Source: Chamaelirium japonicum (Eukaryota; Streptophyta; Magnoliopsida; Liliales; Melanthiaceae). From it: DNA of 64,000 bases. The number at the start of each line of letters is the position of its first letter. Positions within the stretch are counted from its first letter, which is position 1. The stretch is from the NCBI GenBank assembly GCA_947650365.1, contig OX393553.1, forward strand, positions 66,095,611 through 66,159,610. The letters are read 5' to 3'. The position numbers and the translations under genes are program-made. The notes below the pieces were generated by a model. The model was not told the DNA's origin, did no database searches, and saw only the letters and a list, made by a program, of their open reading frames with translations. Shown piece after piece: positions 13,341 through 27,040 of the stretch.

Positions 13341-15540
13341 ATTGATTGACTGAGGGGGGCGGGGGAAGGGGGGTTTCTTATTTAAATAAAATAATTTAAA
13401 TTAATGGCAGAAAATAAAGATTACTATAAATGATATTTCTTAAGTTTTTTTTTGTAAATAATGTTGATGTGCAAACTATTCTTCTCTACGAACCTGGAAT
13501 ATATGTACAAACTAATCCAAAACTTCATTTTTGAGACTAAGTCTAGATCTTGCGCATGAAAGCTGATACGGGAGCATCTAAGTCGCTCGTACGTTTCATC
13601 ACTCCGGTGGACAGACGACGTGACCCAATTTAGCAAGCAATTAATAAGTTAATAATGTCAGGGTTAATAAATGTTGAAGTTAATATTTTTGGAATAAAAT
13701 CTTAATTTCGGAATAAAATATTATTTTTATTAGAAAATATTATTTTAATCCTAAATATTTTATTTTTGGATTTATTAATTATAGTATTTAATTATGGTAT
13801 TTAATTATGGGATTTCATGCAAGATTTAATAGTATTTCGGACAAGATTTGAAAGATAGGATGGTATTTAATTATGGGATTTCGAGCAACATTTGATTTGA
13901 CTCAAATCTTCTATAATTAAGAGCGGTTATTATGGTAAGATTTGATTTAAATCAAATCTATCATTATGGGGTTGTTATTATTATTTTTTTTAAATTTGGT
14001 TGTAAGCCTATTTAAATACCCAAGTATGATGAATAAAATTATTGAATGATGATGAAAAAAAATTGCAATATTTTGCTTTTGATTCCTGTGAAAGGTTTCA
14101 TACTGTGTTCCTGAGAGAGGATCGAAGAGCGAGAGGCTCGCCGACGTGAGGTCGGAATATCGTCATTGCGAGGCCGACAACCCCTTTCGCCCTTCCACCC
14201 CCTCTCCTACACTATCGGCACGATTGTGCTACCTCTGTCCAGTCATTCCAGCACTGCCTAATTTCAACCGTACCCTAGTCACTATGTACCATCGAACCGC
14301 CCTCTATGCAAACCTTCTGAAGTGGGAGGGCACAATTTAGACTTTGCATCCTTCCACCCGCTTTGAGTATACATCTATTGCACGAATCTAGTGGTTTCTT
14401 TTTCTTTTTTTTTGAGAGGTAAAAAACGAATATATTACTCGAAAATAAAATCAGTTATAGGACTCGGCTTAACTCTGGATAAGTAAGCAGAAACTAAGCC
14501 AAATAGGGCCACACTCAAACTCTAACCCAGAGAGTGAGAACACTAGCTCACCATAGTGAGTTACAGGACTCCAGGCTGAAAAAGCAAAGAACAACAACCA
14601 AAATGCCCGACCCAACACAAAATCACCCATGCAGAGGAACAGAAGTCCCTTCACCGGACGAAGGATCTCCCCTGCAATCGTCAAAGCAATCAGATGCCCA
14701 AGATATCAGCCCAATCACTCAACTTCCCGAGCTACACGCTCCTATCCGCCAAGATCTCCAACCATCAAAGTAGCTCTCCTGCGAAGCCCAATCACTCCCC
14801 TTCAACAGTCGAAGAATCTCCCCTTCAACCGTCAAAGTATCTCTCCGCCAACAGTCACAGGATCTCCCCTGACCGCATTAGCTAGCCCCCCTACTCCGTG
14901 TAACCCTGTCAGACTGACCCTTAGGCCAAAATTCTTTGGCTCGGGACGTCGATTCAAGCGCTGGGTTCGACACGGTGAGAAAAGCAGGAAGGTTGGCAAG
15001 ATGGGGGACAGCTTCTTATATTGAGCCAAGGGATTTGGAGGATTGCCCTCTTCCTCCGCTCGAACTGGAATCTCCCCATCTTCACCACCGAGGTCCTGCA
15101 ACACACCAGTCACCTGCCCACCAAATAACCCCGCCCCACCCTGAGCCAAGGCCTTCCTATGGACCCGTTGAAGAGCAGGAATAGATAAGCTTGGACTTCC
15201 TTCTCGTTTGCTACGCCGGCTAAGATGCTTCGAAGCGCCTCCTACTACGACCCCACTCCCTCTGGCGAGAGCTAAAACGATCGGTCTCTCCCCCTCACTG
15301 GCGGAACTCTCTGCTCGGGAATCAGCACCTGCATTCGCTAGCGTAACAGTGCTTGCAATCTCTGGTGTAACAGCACCAGCAGGTGGTGTAACACCAGCAA
15401 CTGCATTGCCTCCAGCAACTGCATCAGTTGCACCATTTGTAACATCAACAAATGCCCCTACCAAATCCGGACCAGCATCAGTATTAGCGATGATCTCTGC
15501 TAAGCCAATAACTGCCTGTAAACCCACAGTGCCAGTGACT
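13341..15540. repeat. 2.2-kb direct duplication, copy 1
   Basis: It begins CATTGATTGACTGAGG and stays nearly identical to 17041-19237 until GTGCCAGTGAC, with few substitutions and small indels. Inside, TATTTAAATACCC (about 14010) followed by TGATGAATAAAATT resembles the TATA and poly(A)-signal region of an LTR, but no LTR ends are proven. The right part is a poly(A)-tailed unit on the minus strand. Confidence 0.9.
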
Positions 15541-15545
15541 AGCTG
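14398..15545 (-). mobile_element. Poly(A)-tailed retroposed unit (LINE-like 3' end), copy 1
   Basis: Read on the minus strand the unit ends CTCGAAAAT-type AT-rich sequence, then TTTTTTACCTCTC and an A-rich tail (14398-14412 on the plus strand is T-rich). This 3' end is typical of plant non-LTR retroposons. Upstream, the minus strand has an open frame of low-complexity Ala/Gly/Val-rich sequence with a 36-bp-like GGTGTAACACC repeat, with no reverse transcriptase motif. It may be a LINE fragment or a retroposed transcript. Confidence 0.45.
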
Positions 15546-15556
15546 TGGGCACCAAA

Positions 15557-15780
15557 ATTAGCCCACAGGTCGAACCCGACCCGCACACATGAAATTGGCC
15601 CGCACACAACGACCTGCATGCAAACATGGCCTGCACACAACGGCCCGCATGCAAACTCGACCCGCACACACGGCCCACCTGCGAACTTGGCCCACACACA
15701 ACGGCCCGCATGCGAAACCCGGCCCGCACACAACGGCCCGCATGCGAACTCAGTTCGTGCACAATGACCCGTACATAAAA
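15557..15780. repeat. Minisatellite of about 31 bp
   Basis: About seven degenerate units around CGGCCCGCATGCGAACTCGG and CCCGCACACAA. It sits between the two copies of the 2.2-kb duplication. Open frames through it (Arg/Thr/His or Cys/Gly/Val repeats) are not credible proteins. Confidence 0.9.
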
Positions 15781-15869
15781 AGGGCCTGACTCAAAGCAAA
15801 CGGGTCCCACCGGACCCGCAACCCTAATCCAACAGATGGGAATCCAATTAACACACAATTGGGCTGGGT

Positions 15870-15998
15870 GATTCCCATCCGTTGGATCGATGGCAATCCA
15901 ACATGCTGAAATGTTTTTCGATGTTACTGTAGCCGCTACAGTAATAGCGAAAATCAATTCAGTCCGTTCGATTCCCATCGATCCAACGGATGGGAATC
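15870..15998. repeat. Hairpin with perfect 24-bp arms
   Basis: GATTCCCATCCGTTGGATCG plus four more bases (15870-15893) is exactly complemented at 15975-15998. The loop of about 80 bp contains a smaller palindrome, ACTGTAGCCGCTACAGT. It may be a MITE end pair or a transcribed hairpin. Confidence 0.85.
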
Positions 15999-16004
15999 GA
16001 ACTG

Positions 16005-16200
16005 ATTTCGTGCCGGGCGGGGTGCACTACACGGGATCAGATGGCTGGGTCAATGGAATCAGACGGTCAAGGCTTCGCAGGGAGTTCGGGAGCGGGATTT
16101 CGGGCTGCCGTTCGATCAAATCCGATCGGACGGCCACGCTTCCGCAGTGCGTTTTCTCCCCCCGCAGCGCACAGCTCAACATAACACCCCAGTCCCAATT
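16005..16200. repeat. GC-rich block related to 24281-24550
   Basis: It shares GCCGGGCGGGGTGC, ACACGGGATCAGA, GATCGGACGGCCAC and GCAGCGCACAG with the block next to the (TA)n tract at 24560, and is itself followed at once by (TA)n. The two are therefore copies of one composite repeat. Confidence 0.65.
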
Positions 16201-16208
16201 ATATACGT

Positions 16209-16426
<218 letters not shown>

Positions 16427-16436
16427 AATGTTAAAA

Positions 16437-16540
16437 TGCGGCGTGCAGGATCGCACCGCAGCTGTCTGATGCATTGCTGCGTGCGTGAGACGCACTGGGC
16501 GGGTGCATCGGACGACTGCGGTGCAACACCACACGCCGCA
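16437..16540. mobile_element. Micro-MITE hairpin between (TA)n tracts, type 1
   Basis: An imperfect palindrome: left TGCGGCGTG ... CACCGCAGCTGTCTGATGCA, right TGCATCGGACGACTGCGGTG ... CACGCCGCA. Only about 105 bp and GC-rich, in stark contrast to its TA flanks. No coding. Confidence 0.75.
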
Positions 16541-16548
16541 CCGTAACA

Positions 16549-16843
<295 letters not shown>

Positions 16844-16852
16844 TAAGCATTC

Positions 16853-17032
<180 letters not shown>

Positions 17033-17040
17033 CACCCAGT

Positions 17041-19237
17041 CCCATTGATTGACTGAGGGGGGCGAGGGAAGGGGGGTTTCTTATTTAAATAAAATAATTT
17101 AAATTAATGGCAGAAAATAAAGATTACTATAAATGATATTTCGTAAGTTTTTTTTTGTAAATAATGTTGATGTGCAAACTATTCTTCTCTACGAACCTGG
17201 AATATGTGTACAAACTAATCCAAAACTTCATTTTTGAAACTAAGTCTAGATCTTGCGCATGAAAGCTGATACGGGAGCATCTAAGTCGCTCGTACGTTTC
17301 ATCACTCCGGTGGACAGACGACGTGACCCTATTTAGCAAGCAATTAATAAGTTAATAATGTCAGGGTTAATAAATGTTGACGTTAATATTTTTGGAATAA
17401 AATCTTAATTTCGGAATAAAATATTATTTTTATTAGAAATTATTATTTTAATCCTAAATATTTTATTTTTGGATTTATTATTTATGGTATTTAATTATGG
17501 GATTCCATGCAAGATTTAATAGTATTTCGGACAAGATTTGAAAGATAGGATGGTATTTAATTATGGGATTTCGAGCAACATTTGATTTGACTCAAATCTT
17601 CTATAATTAAGGGCGGTTATTATGGTAAGATTTGATTTAAATCAAATCTATCATTATGGGGTTGTTATTATTTTTTTTTTAAATTTGGTTGTAAGCCTAT
17701 TTAAAGACCCAAGTATGATGAATAAAATTATTGAATGATGATGGAAAAAAATGGCAATATTTTGCTTTTGATTCCTGTGAAAGGTTTCATACTGTGTTCC
17801 TGAGAGAGGATCGAAGAGCGAGAGGCTCGCCGACGTGAAGTCGGAATATCGTCGATGCGAGGCCGACAACCCCTTTCGCCCTTCCACCCCCTCTCCTACA
17901 CTATCGGCACGATTGTGCTACCTCTGTCCAGTCATTCCAGCACTGCCTAATTTCAACCGTACCCTAGTCACCATGTACCATCGAACCGCCCTCTATGCAA
18001 ACCTTCTGAAGTGGGAGGGCACAATTTAGACTTTGCATCCTTCCACCCGCTTTGAGTATACATCTATTGCACGAATCTAGTGGTTTTTTTTTTTTTTTTT
18101 TTTTTGAGAGGTTAAAAACGAATATATGACTCGAAAATAAAATCAGTTACAGGACTCGGCTTAACTCTGGATAAGTAAGCAGAAACTAGGCCAAATAGGG
18201 CCACACTCAAACTCTAACCCAGAGAGTGAGAACACTAGCTCACCATAGTGAGTTACAGGACTCCAGACTGAAAAAGCAAAGAACAACAACCAAAATGCCC
18301 GACCCAACACAAAATCACCCATGCAGAGGAACATAAGTCCCTTCACCGAACGAAGGATCTCCCCTGCAATCGTCAAAGCAATCAGATGCCCAAGATATCA
18401 GCCCAATCACTCAACTTCCCGAGCTACACGCTCCTATCCGCCAAGATCTCCAACCATCAAAGTGGCTCTCCTGCGAAGCCCAATCACTCCCCTTCAACAG
18501 TCGAAGAATCTCACCTTCAACCGTCAAAGTATCTCTCCGCCAACAGTCACAGGATCTCCCCTGACAGCATTAGCTAGCCCCCCTACTCCGTGTAACCCTG
18601 TCAGACTGGTCCTTAGGCCAAGATTCTTTGGCTCGGGACGTCGATTCAAGCGATGGGTTCGGCACGGTGAGCAAAGCAGGAAGGTTGGCAAGATGGGGGG
18701 GGGGGGCAGCTTCTTATATTGAGCCAAGGGATTTGGAGGATTGCCCTCTTTCTCCGCTCGAACTGGAAATCTCCCCATCTTCACCACCGAGGTCCTGCAA
18801 CACACCAGTCACCTGCCCACCAGATAACCCCGCCCCACCCTGAGCCAAGGCCTTCCTATGGACCCATTGAAGAGCAGGAATAGATAAGCTTGGACTTCCT
18901 TCTCGTTTGCTATGCCGGCCAGGATGCTTCGTAGCGCCTCCTACTACGACCCCACTCCCTCTGGCGAGAGCTAAAACGATCGGTCTCTCCCCCTCACTGG
19001 CTGAACTCTCTGCTCGAGAATCAGCCCCTGCATTCGCTAGCATAACAGTGCCTGCAATCTCTGGTGTAACAGCACCAGCAGGTGGTGTAACACCAGCAAC
19101 TGCATTGCCTCTAGCAACTGCATTAGTTGCACCATGCGTAACATCAACAAATGCCCCAACCAAATCCGAACCAGCATTAGTATTAGCGATGCTCTCGGCT
19201 AAGCCAATAACTGCCTGTAAACCCATAGTGCCAGTGA
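17041..19237. repeat. 2.2-kb direct duplication, copy 2
   Basis: The counterpart of 13341-15540. This copy keeps its original right-hand context: the similar low-complexity sequence continues beyond the point where copy 1 is replaced by the minisatellite. Confidence 0.9.
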
Positions 19238-19421
19238 CGAGCGTAACAGCAGACTCTGCCATTGTTACGCTAGCTTCAGCAGTAGGAGCACCAGTAGGTG
19301 GTGTAACACCTGCAACTGTCGTGCCTCCAGCAACTACATCAGTCGCACCATACGTAACATCATCATCAGGTCGCCTAGCGTCAGCCTCTTGTGTATTAGG
19401 AACCCCTCGTGTAATATCATG
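18083..19421 (-). mobile_element. Poly(A)-tailed retroposed unit (LINE-like 3' end), copy 2
   Basis: Same unit as 14398-15545, here with a longer, pure tail (about 22 T on the plus strand) and about 180 bp more of the GGTGTAACACC-type coding-like repeat at its 5' side. Presence of the tail at the same site in both copies shows the retroposition preceded the duplication. Confidence 0.45.
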
Positions 19422-19670
19422 CTGGAAATTAATCCATGGTAGAGGCTCGCAGCGGAAACGATTTTGTGGTCGAAAGACCGTTCATGGCACACGTTACACG
19501 ATTTTGCGGTCGAAAGACCGTTCATGGTACACGTTACACGATTTAAACTTTCATCGAAACTAATCTACATATGTGTGCAAGTGTATGCACGTGAATCGAA
19601 CACCCTAACGGCAATCTAGCGTAATGATTAACTAGCATGCATGCAAATCATAATACTCACTAGATCTACA
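19422..19670. other. Short direct repeat next to the copia LTR
   Basis: A segment with CGGTCGAAAGACCGTTCATGG-like sequence (GGTCGAAAGACCG, then TACACGTTACACGATTT) occurs twice about 48 bp apart. No gene seen. Confidence 0.45.
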
Positions 19671-21579
19671 TGTTAGATTACACATACCTTTTGTACGGAT
19701 CTTTTAACCGCGGAGAATTGTCTTCTTTGTCGATGGAGACGGAAGATCGTTCGCGAAGATGCCGATGGTATGAATGGAGACGTTGCCTTCTTGTTCACCC
19801 GATCTCACACGATGCACGGAACATCGCTCTCGGATCTCTAAGTGCCTCCGAAGAATGACCCTTCTCCTTATTCAGAACTCCACGCGAGGAAGACGAAGTT
19901 GCAAGCGAGAAACATGAGAGAGATTAGGGAGAGAACTAGAGAGATGAGAGAGGGAGGGGGTTCGGTTTTGGCATCCCTATGGCCGGCTCCATATAGCCCT
20001 ATATATAGGGCCGGCCTACCCCCTTGGATAAGGATCCAAGGGGATAAAGACCTCCCACAATTATCTCTCCAATCTCACCCTTTTATCTCTTCTTCTATTT
20101 ATCCGTTTTCCCACTTTTTAGGGCTCGATCTTAACCGTTTCAAACCCTTATCCCTATCCATATGGCTGGCCCTATAGATGAGGGATTCTCATCCCTACAA
20201 CATAGGGCCGGCCTTAGCAAGGTCTCCCACTGCTAGGGTCGGCCAACAGTGAGGTCCGGTAGAGTGAGGTTTTTACCAAAACGCCCTGACGCCTCATTTT
20301 GACCATTTATAGCGTGCGATACCTAGCGGCTATTACTTAAGTGATTTCTACTAGTTACCTACTATTAACTGAGGCCACCGAAGGGTGCCTCTAGCAAAGT
20401 CAACTAGTCAACTCGCAGTATACCCCGGTGCATCGCACCTATGCAGCAAAGTTCACTTATGGCTAGGGATTACTACTTGTGCCTCTGTACTAGTCTCGGG
20501 CATAACCCTTAGTACTCGCATGTAGTTACGCATCTATCGTGCTCTAATGCCAAGCACACACGGAGCATATACTTCTTTCTTCCTCTTTATGCTTATGGTG
20601 TTCCGAGAAGATGGTTCAAGAACCGTACATAATGTTGATAAGGTGGAACCATCAGAGATCGGGGTTCAAGCTCGATCGACACACTACCCGAGTGTACCAT
20701 CGATCCTCTGAGCTCGAGTTAACCTGCGTAGCCATCCAGAGTGCGACGTAGGCTACACTCCAATTCACCCAGACTTACTATGTTCTCCATCATACCCCTG
20801 ATCTCCGCTTAGTAGTGGTTAACCCGCTGTCCCTCCACTTGATGCCATGATTCACTTCGAGCGGTGGAGACTACCGTCAGACTCGAATGATCATATGACT
20901 TGGTTCCTTCCAGGTTGACCTATACATCGTACCTCTGATTACCCCGTCGAGTAATCAAACCCGATCAACAGTCAAACTAATGACCACCAGGCCTGGGTTT
21001 ATTTCAGTGTAAGTCACACCAAAGAACGCACCTCTCTTCAGGGGTGTGGATGGCCTGTAGGAGTGACACGCTAATGCAACGCCAGCTGGGTAACCCAGTA
21101 CACCGTGGTTTTGGATCACTGTATACGGATCCTCACACATTGGTGCGCCAAAGCACCACGCAACTGGTTAGTCCATCAGATGTGGTTCCTCAGGGTTTAG
21201 GACCGTTTTACCCTAAGCAGAAACACGGCTTAGTGTACCAGTGTATGTTCACTGATCTGTACACCGTGTTAGTTTCGTTCAGCCACAGACACTGTGCCTG
21301 GTGATGACCATGGTGAAGACAACCCATGAACTGTCATCGCCAACAGCTTATCATGATGAGGCGACCAACCTGATCATAGCTGCGAACTTATTTAGATTAT
21401 ATGGGACCAAACCACTCAGTCTTCAACTCAGTGGACTACCATATAACCAGGGCTCTCTGTTCTTAAAAGAACACGTAACTATGTTACGTACCAATATGCA
21501 TCTCATATAATAATAACTATCAATCTTTATTAGACCAAAACATAAAGTTTTACAAGCTTAGAACACATCAATCCTAACA
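19671..21579 (-). repeat. 3' LTR of the copia element
   Basis: On the minus strand the LTR starts TGTTAGGATTGATG directly after the polypurine tract and ends AATCTAACA, giving a matching short terminal inverted repeat (TGTTAG / CTAACA). A TATATATAGGGC promoter-like motif lies near 20000. The length, about 1.9 kb, is long for copia. Confidence 0.75.
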
Positions 21580-24280
21580 ATCTCCCACTTGGTCTAGCGA
21601 AGCAAAACGGTTTTGACTCCCATCGCGTCCACATGTCGCTCGAATGCCTTGATAGGTATTGCCTTTGTGAAAGGATCAGCAATATTATTTGTAGATGCAA
21701 TCTGTGTCACCGCTACTCGCCCTTGCTTTTTAAACTACCGAATCAAGTGGAACTTGCGCTCGATGTGCTTCCCCTTTTGGTGATGTCTTGGCTCCTTTGC
21801 TTGTGCTACCGCCACAGTATTGTCGTAGTAAAGCACAATAGGTAACAGGGCCTCTGGTACGCACCCCAAATCCATAAGGAATTTCTTGAGCCATACCGCC
21901 TCTTTGGCTGTCTCGCACGCTGCAACGTACTCAGCCTCTGTGGTAGAGTCTGCGATGCATTTCTGCTTCACACTCTGCCAACTAACCGCTGCTCCTCCTA
22001 ACATAAACACAAAACCTGATGTCGATTTTCTGGATTCCAAATCTGACATAAAGTCAGAATCTATGTATCCAATCGGCGTCAGTTCTTGTGCAGTGTAAAC
22101 GAACTCATAGTCCCTTGTTCTACGAAGGTACTTGAGCATACACTTCACAGCTGTCCAGTGATCTGGACCCGAATTTGACTGAAACCGACCCATCATGCCT
22201 ACTACGAAACAGATATCTGGCCTTGTACAATGCATAGCATACATTAGACTACCTAATGCCGAACCATAAGGTATCTTCTGTATTTCTGCTCTCTCCTCAG
22301 GTGTCTTAGGATATTGATCCTTAGACAGTTTTACGCCATGTTTAAATGGCATAAAACCCTTCTTGGAGTTTTGTATGTCAAACCTAGCCATAACCTTATC
22401 TATATACACGGCCTGTGACAGCGAGAGAATCCTGTTCTGGTGATCACGTGTTACCTTGATCCCCAAAACATAACTCGCTTCACCTAGGTCTTTCATATCG
22501 AACTGTGTTGAACACCAGACCTTTACCGCTAACAATGTTCCAACATCATTTCCAATGAGTAGAATATCGTCTACGTAAAGTATCAAATATACCACTGTAG
22601 TCTTATCACTCCTTTTGTATACACATGGTTCATCCTTGTTTTGAGTAAATCCATATGACTGGATTGCCTGATCAAAATGGATGTTCCAACTTCTAGATGC
22701 TTGCTTTAGTCCATAAATGGACTTCTGCAACTTGCAAACTAGATGTTCCTGACCCTCTGACTCAAAACCTGGTGGCTGCATCATATAAATGTCTTCTTCT
22801 AAATTCCCGTTGAGGAATGCTGTCTTGACATCCATTTGCCAGATCTCCCAGTTTTAATGGGCTGCAATGGATAGGAGGATCCGAATAGACTTTATCATAG
22901 CTACCGGCGAGAAGATTTCGTCAAAGTCGATTCCTTCTCTCTGGGTATAACCCTTGGCAACTAATCTAGCTTTATAAGTCTCAATTGTTCCATCGGATCC
23001 TCTCTTCTTCTTATACACCCACTTACACCCAATAGTTTAATATTGGATGATGGTGTAACAAGAGTCCAGACTGCCTTATGGGACATTGATGCAATTTCTA
23101 CCTCCATAGCTTTTTGCCATTCAGAGCCGTCAGAAGCTCCCATTGTCTCATCGTAGCTCAGTGGGTCATCCTCCTGACCTTCTGGATCAACCAATAAGGT
23201 TTCTCCATAGTATCTGTCAGGAGCTCTGATGCTTCTCCCACTGCGATGAGGTGGTGGTTGTGTTACAGGATTAATATGTTCTATAGTATCTGGTATATTA
23301 GTGTCTGTGATGTCAGCTCCCACTATGCTTTCGGATGCGCTCTCTGATCTAGTATCCAGTAGCTCATCTAGTATCTGTCAATAGCTCATCCAGAACTCTT
23401 TGAACATGTCAAAGGATTCCGACTTCCGATGCATAAGGTAAATGTAACCATATCTTGCATAATCATCAGTAAAAGTGATGAAGTACTCATGGCCTCCTAT
23501 CGCCTTGACGCTCATGGGTCCATATACATCTGAATGGATTAACTCCAATACCTCAGTAGCTCTCACTCCTTTGCCTTTGAAGGCCCTCTTGGTCATCTTG
23601 CCTTCCAGGCAGGATTCATAAGTGGGAAGGATCTCCGTAGGATCTGTTTCCAGAAGCCCGGCCTTTACCAACCTATGGATCCTGTCTAAGGCAATATACC
23701 CAAGCCGTAAGTGCCACAATTGGGTTAAATTCTCTGAAGGTTTCTTACGCTTAGATGAATTACCATTAAATGCTGAAGTTATTATGTTATCTTTTTCAAA
23801 TTTAGGACTGACAATATAAAGATGATTCTGAACCATTCCTCTTATTATAAAAGTTCCATTCAGCTTAAACGACACACCAGAAGCATCAAAATAAATTGAA
23901 TAACCTTCATTATCTAAAAAAGAAACAGAAATTAAGTTACGTCTTAAGGACGGTACATAAAAGACATCTCTAAGAGTCAAAGTCTTATTATTCGAAAAAC
24001 TAAGATTAACGTCTCCAATAACTTCAGCAGCAGCCACGGCTTCAGTTCCCATGCTCAAGGTCACCTCTCCATCAAGCAACCTTCTGCTTTCCCGAAACCC
24101 CTGAAGAGAGTTACAGGCATGGTTAGTGGATCCTGAATCCACAATCCAACTAGTAAAAGAACTATTACTTGAAAGAAATGATTCAACAACTAAGAGTTGT
24201 AGATTACATTCACCAGCATTCTGAGGCTTCTTACAGTCCTTCTTCCAATGACCCTTCTGGCCACATCGAAAATACTTCGT
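19671..24280 (-). mobile_element. Ty1/copia retrotransposon, broken, 5' part missing
   Basis: On the minus strand, in copia order: gag zinc knuckle ([11 protein letters not shown]), protease (DSGSTNHAC), GAG-pre-integrase (WHLRLGY), start of integrase, reverse transcriptase (MDVKTAFLNG, LYVDDILLIG), RNase H (STTEAEYVA), polypurine tract (AAGTGGGAGAT) and a 3' LTR. The wording resembles the Tork/Angela group, with low certainty. The 5' LTR and most of gag are absent; the zinc-knuckle side ends against a GC-rich composite repeat. It is a fossil with several breaks. Confidence 0.9.
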
Positions 24281-24550
24281 GTCCGATCGAACCGACGATC
24301 GGACGGCCGGGCGGGGGTGCGCTGCACGGAATCAGACGGCCGGGCGGGGATGCGCTGCACGGGATCATACGGGCGAGGAAATCGCGCGGGTTTTCAGCCG
24401 ATCCGTGCGATCGGACGGCCGGGAGGGGGTGCGCTGCACCGGATCAGACGGTCAGAGGAATTCCCACGGGTTTGCAGCCGATCCGTGCGATCGGACGGCC
24501 ACAAAACCCGCAGCGCATTATCCGGCCGGGGCAGCGCACAGCGCAACGTA
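24281..24550. repeat. GC-rich GATCGGACGGCC minisatellite block
   Basis: Repeated CCGATCCGTGCGATCGGACG and GGGGTGCGCTGCAC motifs, ending GCGCACAGCGCAACGTAACAC just before (TA)n. It abuts the copia zinc-knuckle sequence. Open frames on both strands are artefacts of the repeat. The same block recurs at 28704-28980. Confidence 0.85.
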
Positions 24551-24556
24551 ACACGG

Positions 24557-25037
<481 letters not shown>

Positions 25038-25142
25038 CACCCAGTCCCAATTATTTATTTGCTTCTTACTTATCAAATAAAGATATTATCTGATGATCTA
25101 GAAAATTGCATGGATAGAAATGTCCCAAAAGTTGTATGGCAG

Positions 25143-25957
25143 TGTTAGCAAGAATATGATCTTTTTAGTTTTTTTTTCTTCAAAGGTTAAAATTTTAATC
25201 AATGATTGGAAATAAGTATGTCGGAGCCCACCCGCACAACCCGGCCGTTCTACCAACTTGTGCTAACCCAAGCTCAATCTGAGTGTGAAAATTTTTGCTT
25301 TGGCTGGACTTCTCGGGTTAGAGATTGGGTTGGGTTGGGTTAGGGTTGAGGGTTCTAATACTTGGATTGGGCATGGGTTGACCCCCAACCCTACCCAAGC
25401 CCTAACTAGAATGGCGGATTTGGATCAGAGGCATGTCTGTTATATCAGTTTGATCTTCTTAAAATAACTAGTGCATGCATTTGTTGAGGAGTTGTTTTAG
25501 TTTGAAATCAACTCAACATCTGTACATCTAAGCATTTGTGATCATCAAAGTCAAATTTGAATTCTAATACTTTTAAAAGATGACAAGAATAAAAGACAAT
25601 CTTTGTGCAAAAGAAATAGTTGAGGTAGAATAGGTAAGATGGGTAGACAAATGAATCAGTTTAGCTTGGAGGTAAAGATTTTTTAAACAAACAATTGGTA
25701 GCAAACTATTGAATTAAGATAATTTTTATAAAATATATGTTTTTTATTTTAATAATATATAGGCATATTACGTGTATCAAATCATGTTTAATAATGCATT
25801 ATTGATGTTAATGTATAGAGATGGGTCGGGTTATATGTACAGTCGGGTCGGGTTGTGTGTGTATACATGTACATATATATTGGGCTTCAGTCCCTCAATG
25901 AGATGAACTATATTCTCTCCAAACCCTAGTCTCCATCCTCTAACATGGTATCAGAGC
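25143..25957 (+). mobile_element. Copia-type 5' LTR and primer-binding site
   Basis: The LTR runs from TGTTAGCAAG to CCTCTAACA (short inverted ends TGTTAG / CTAACA) and is followed immediately by TGGTATCAGAGC, the complement of the initiator-tRNA-Met 3' end. TACATATATATTGGGC may be the promoter. It is in plus orientation, opposite to the copia fragment around it. Its internal region is soon interrupted and no coding domain survives. Confidence 0.7.
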
Positions 25958-26013
25958 TCCACAAGATATAGGGTGTCTTCCTCCGCAACGGTGACGACGA
26001 CCGGCCTCCCCTC

Positions 26014-26349
26014 TAGGGATGGCAACGGTGTGGTTTAAAACCGTGAACCGCGGAAAACCGCACCGCATGGTGCAGTTTTGGTTTGCCAAAATATAAAACC
26101 GTCACGGTGCGGCGCGGTTTCGGTTTACGATTTCGATGTTGCAGCGCGGTTTCGGTTTTGCCCAAAACCATAAAAAATCACACAGTTTAGACCATTATAA
26201 TGTTAAACCGCGGTGCACCGCACCGCATGGTGCGGTTTCAGTTTTACATCCATCGCGGTGCGGTGCGGTTTCGGTATTGCGGTTCGGTGTTGCGGTGCGA
26301 TTTCGGTTATGCCCAAAACCGCACCGAAACTGCACCATTGCCATCCCTA
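26014..26349. mobile_element. hAT-type MITE with 8-bp target duplication
   Basis: Ends TAGGGATGGCAACGGTG / CACCATTGCCATCCCTA, flanked on both sides by CTCCCCTC (26006-26013 and 26350-26357). The interior is built from ACCGCACCGC / GCGGTTTCGGTTTTG motifs. The 8-bp duplication and TAGGGATGGCAA ends are typical of hAT non-autonomous elements. Confidence 0.92.
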
Positions 26350-26357
26350 CTCCCCTC

Positions 26358-27040
26358 CTCCAGCAATCCCGCCTCCGGCAGCCATCTCCCCCCGGCAGTC
26401 CCCTCCAATGGCGACGACCTCGACAGCCTCCTTCCCCCCCCCCCCCCACCCTCGCCCCCCTCCCTGTCTTCCCTGCACCCCGCAGGCCCCCCTCCACCCT
26501 TCCCTGCACCCTGCGCCACCCCCTGCCTCCCCTACATCCCACAGGCCCCCCCACCCTCCCCTGCACCCCGTACCACACCCCTGCCTCCCCTGCACCCCGT
26601 ATGCGCCCCCTCCGCCCTCCCCTGCACCCGCGCCACCCTCTCTACCTCCCCTGCACCATGCAGGCCCCCCCTCCACTCCGCAGGCCCCCCTTCTCCACCT
26701 TCCCTACACCCCGCGCCACCACCTGCCTCCCCTGCACCCCACAGGCCACCCCCCTGCCTTTTCTGCACCCCGCGCTACCCCCCCACCCTCCACTGCACCC
26801 AGCAGGCCCCACTCCTCCCTTCCCTGCACCCCGCGCAACCCCCCTTGCCTCCCCTGCACTCCGCGCCCACCTTGCCTCCCCTGCACTCCGGCCCGTCTCC
26901 TCTGTACCGGACTGCCCAGGACCTCCCTTATGCCAGCTCGCCCCCCGTACTTCAGAAGTATGACTTCCTACAGCATCTCTCGGCTCCCATATTGCCTGCA
27001 CACAGTAGCTGATCGTCGAATCCCTCCGTCTCCTCGACTG
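26358..27040. repeat. C-rich minisatellite
   Basis: From about 26430 to 26925, units around CCCCTGCACCCCGCAGGCCC repeat with drift. All six frames are proline- or glycine/arginine-rich and partly open, which explains long open frames here; none has a start, domain or codon pattern of a gene. Confidence 0.85.

Noticed and set aside
15484-15978. Cys/Gly/Val-repeat protein on the minus strand
   Set aside because: It is the 31-bp minisatellite in translation.
25318-25400. Telomere-like GGGTTGGGTTGGGTTAGGG run
   Set aside because: It is short, irregular and inside a copia-type LTR; plant telomere repeats are TTTAGGG.
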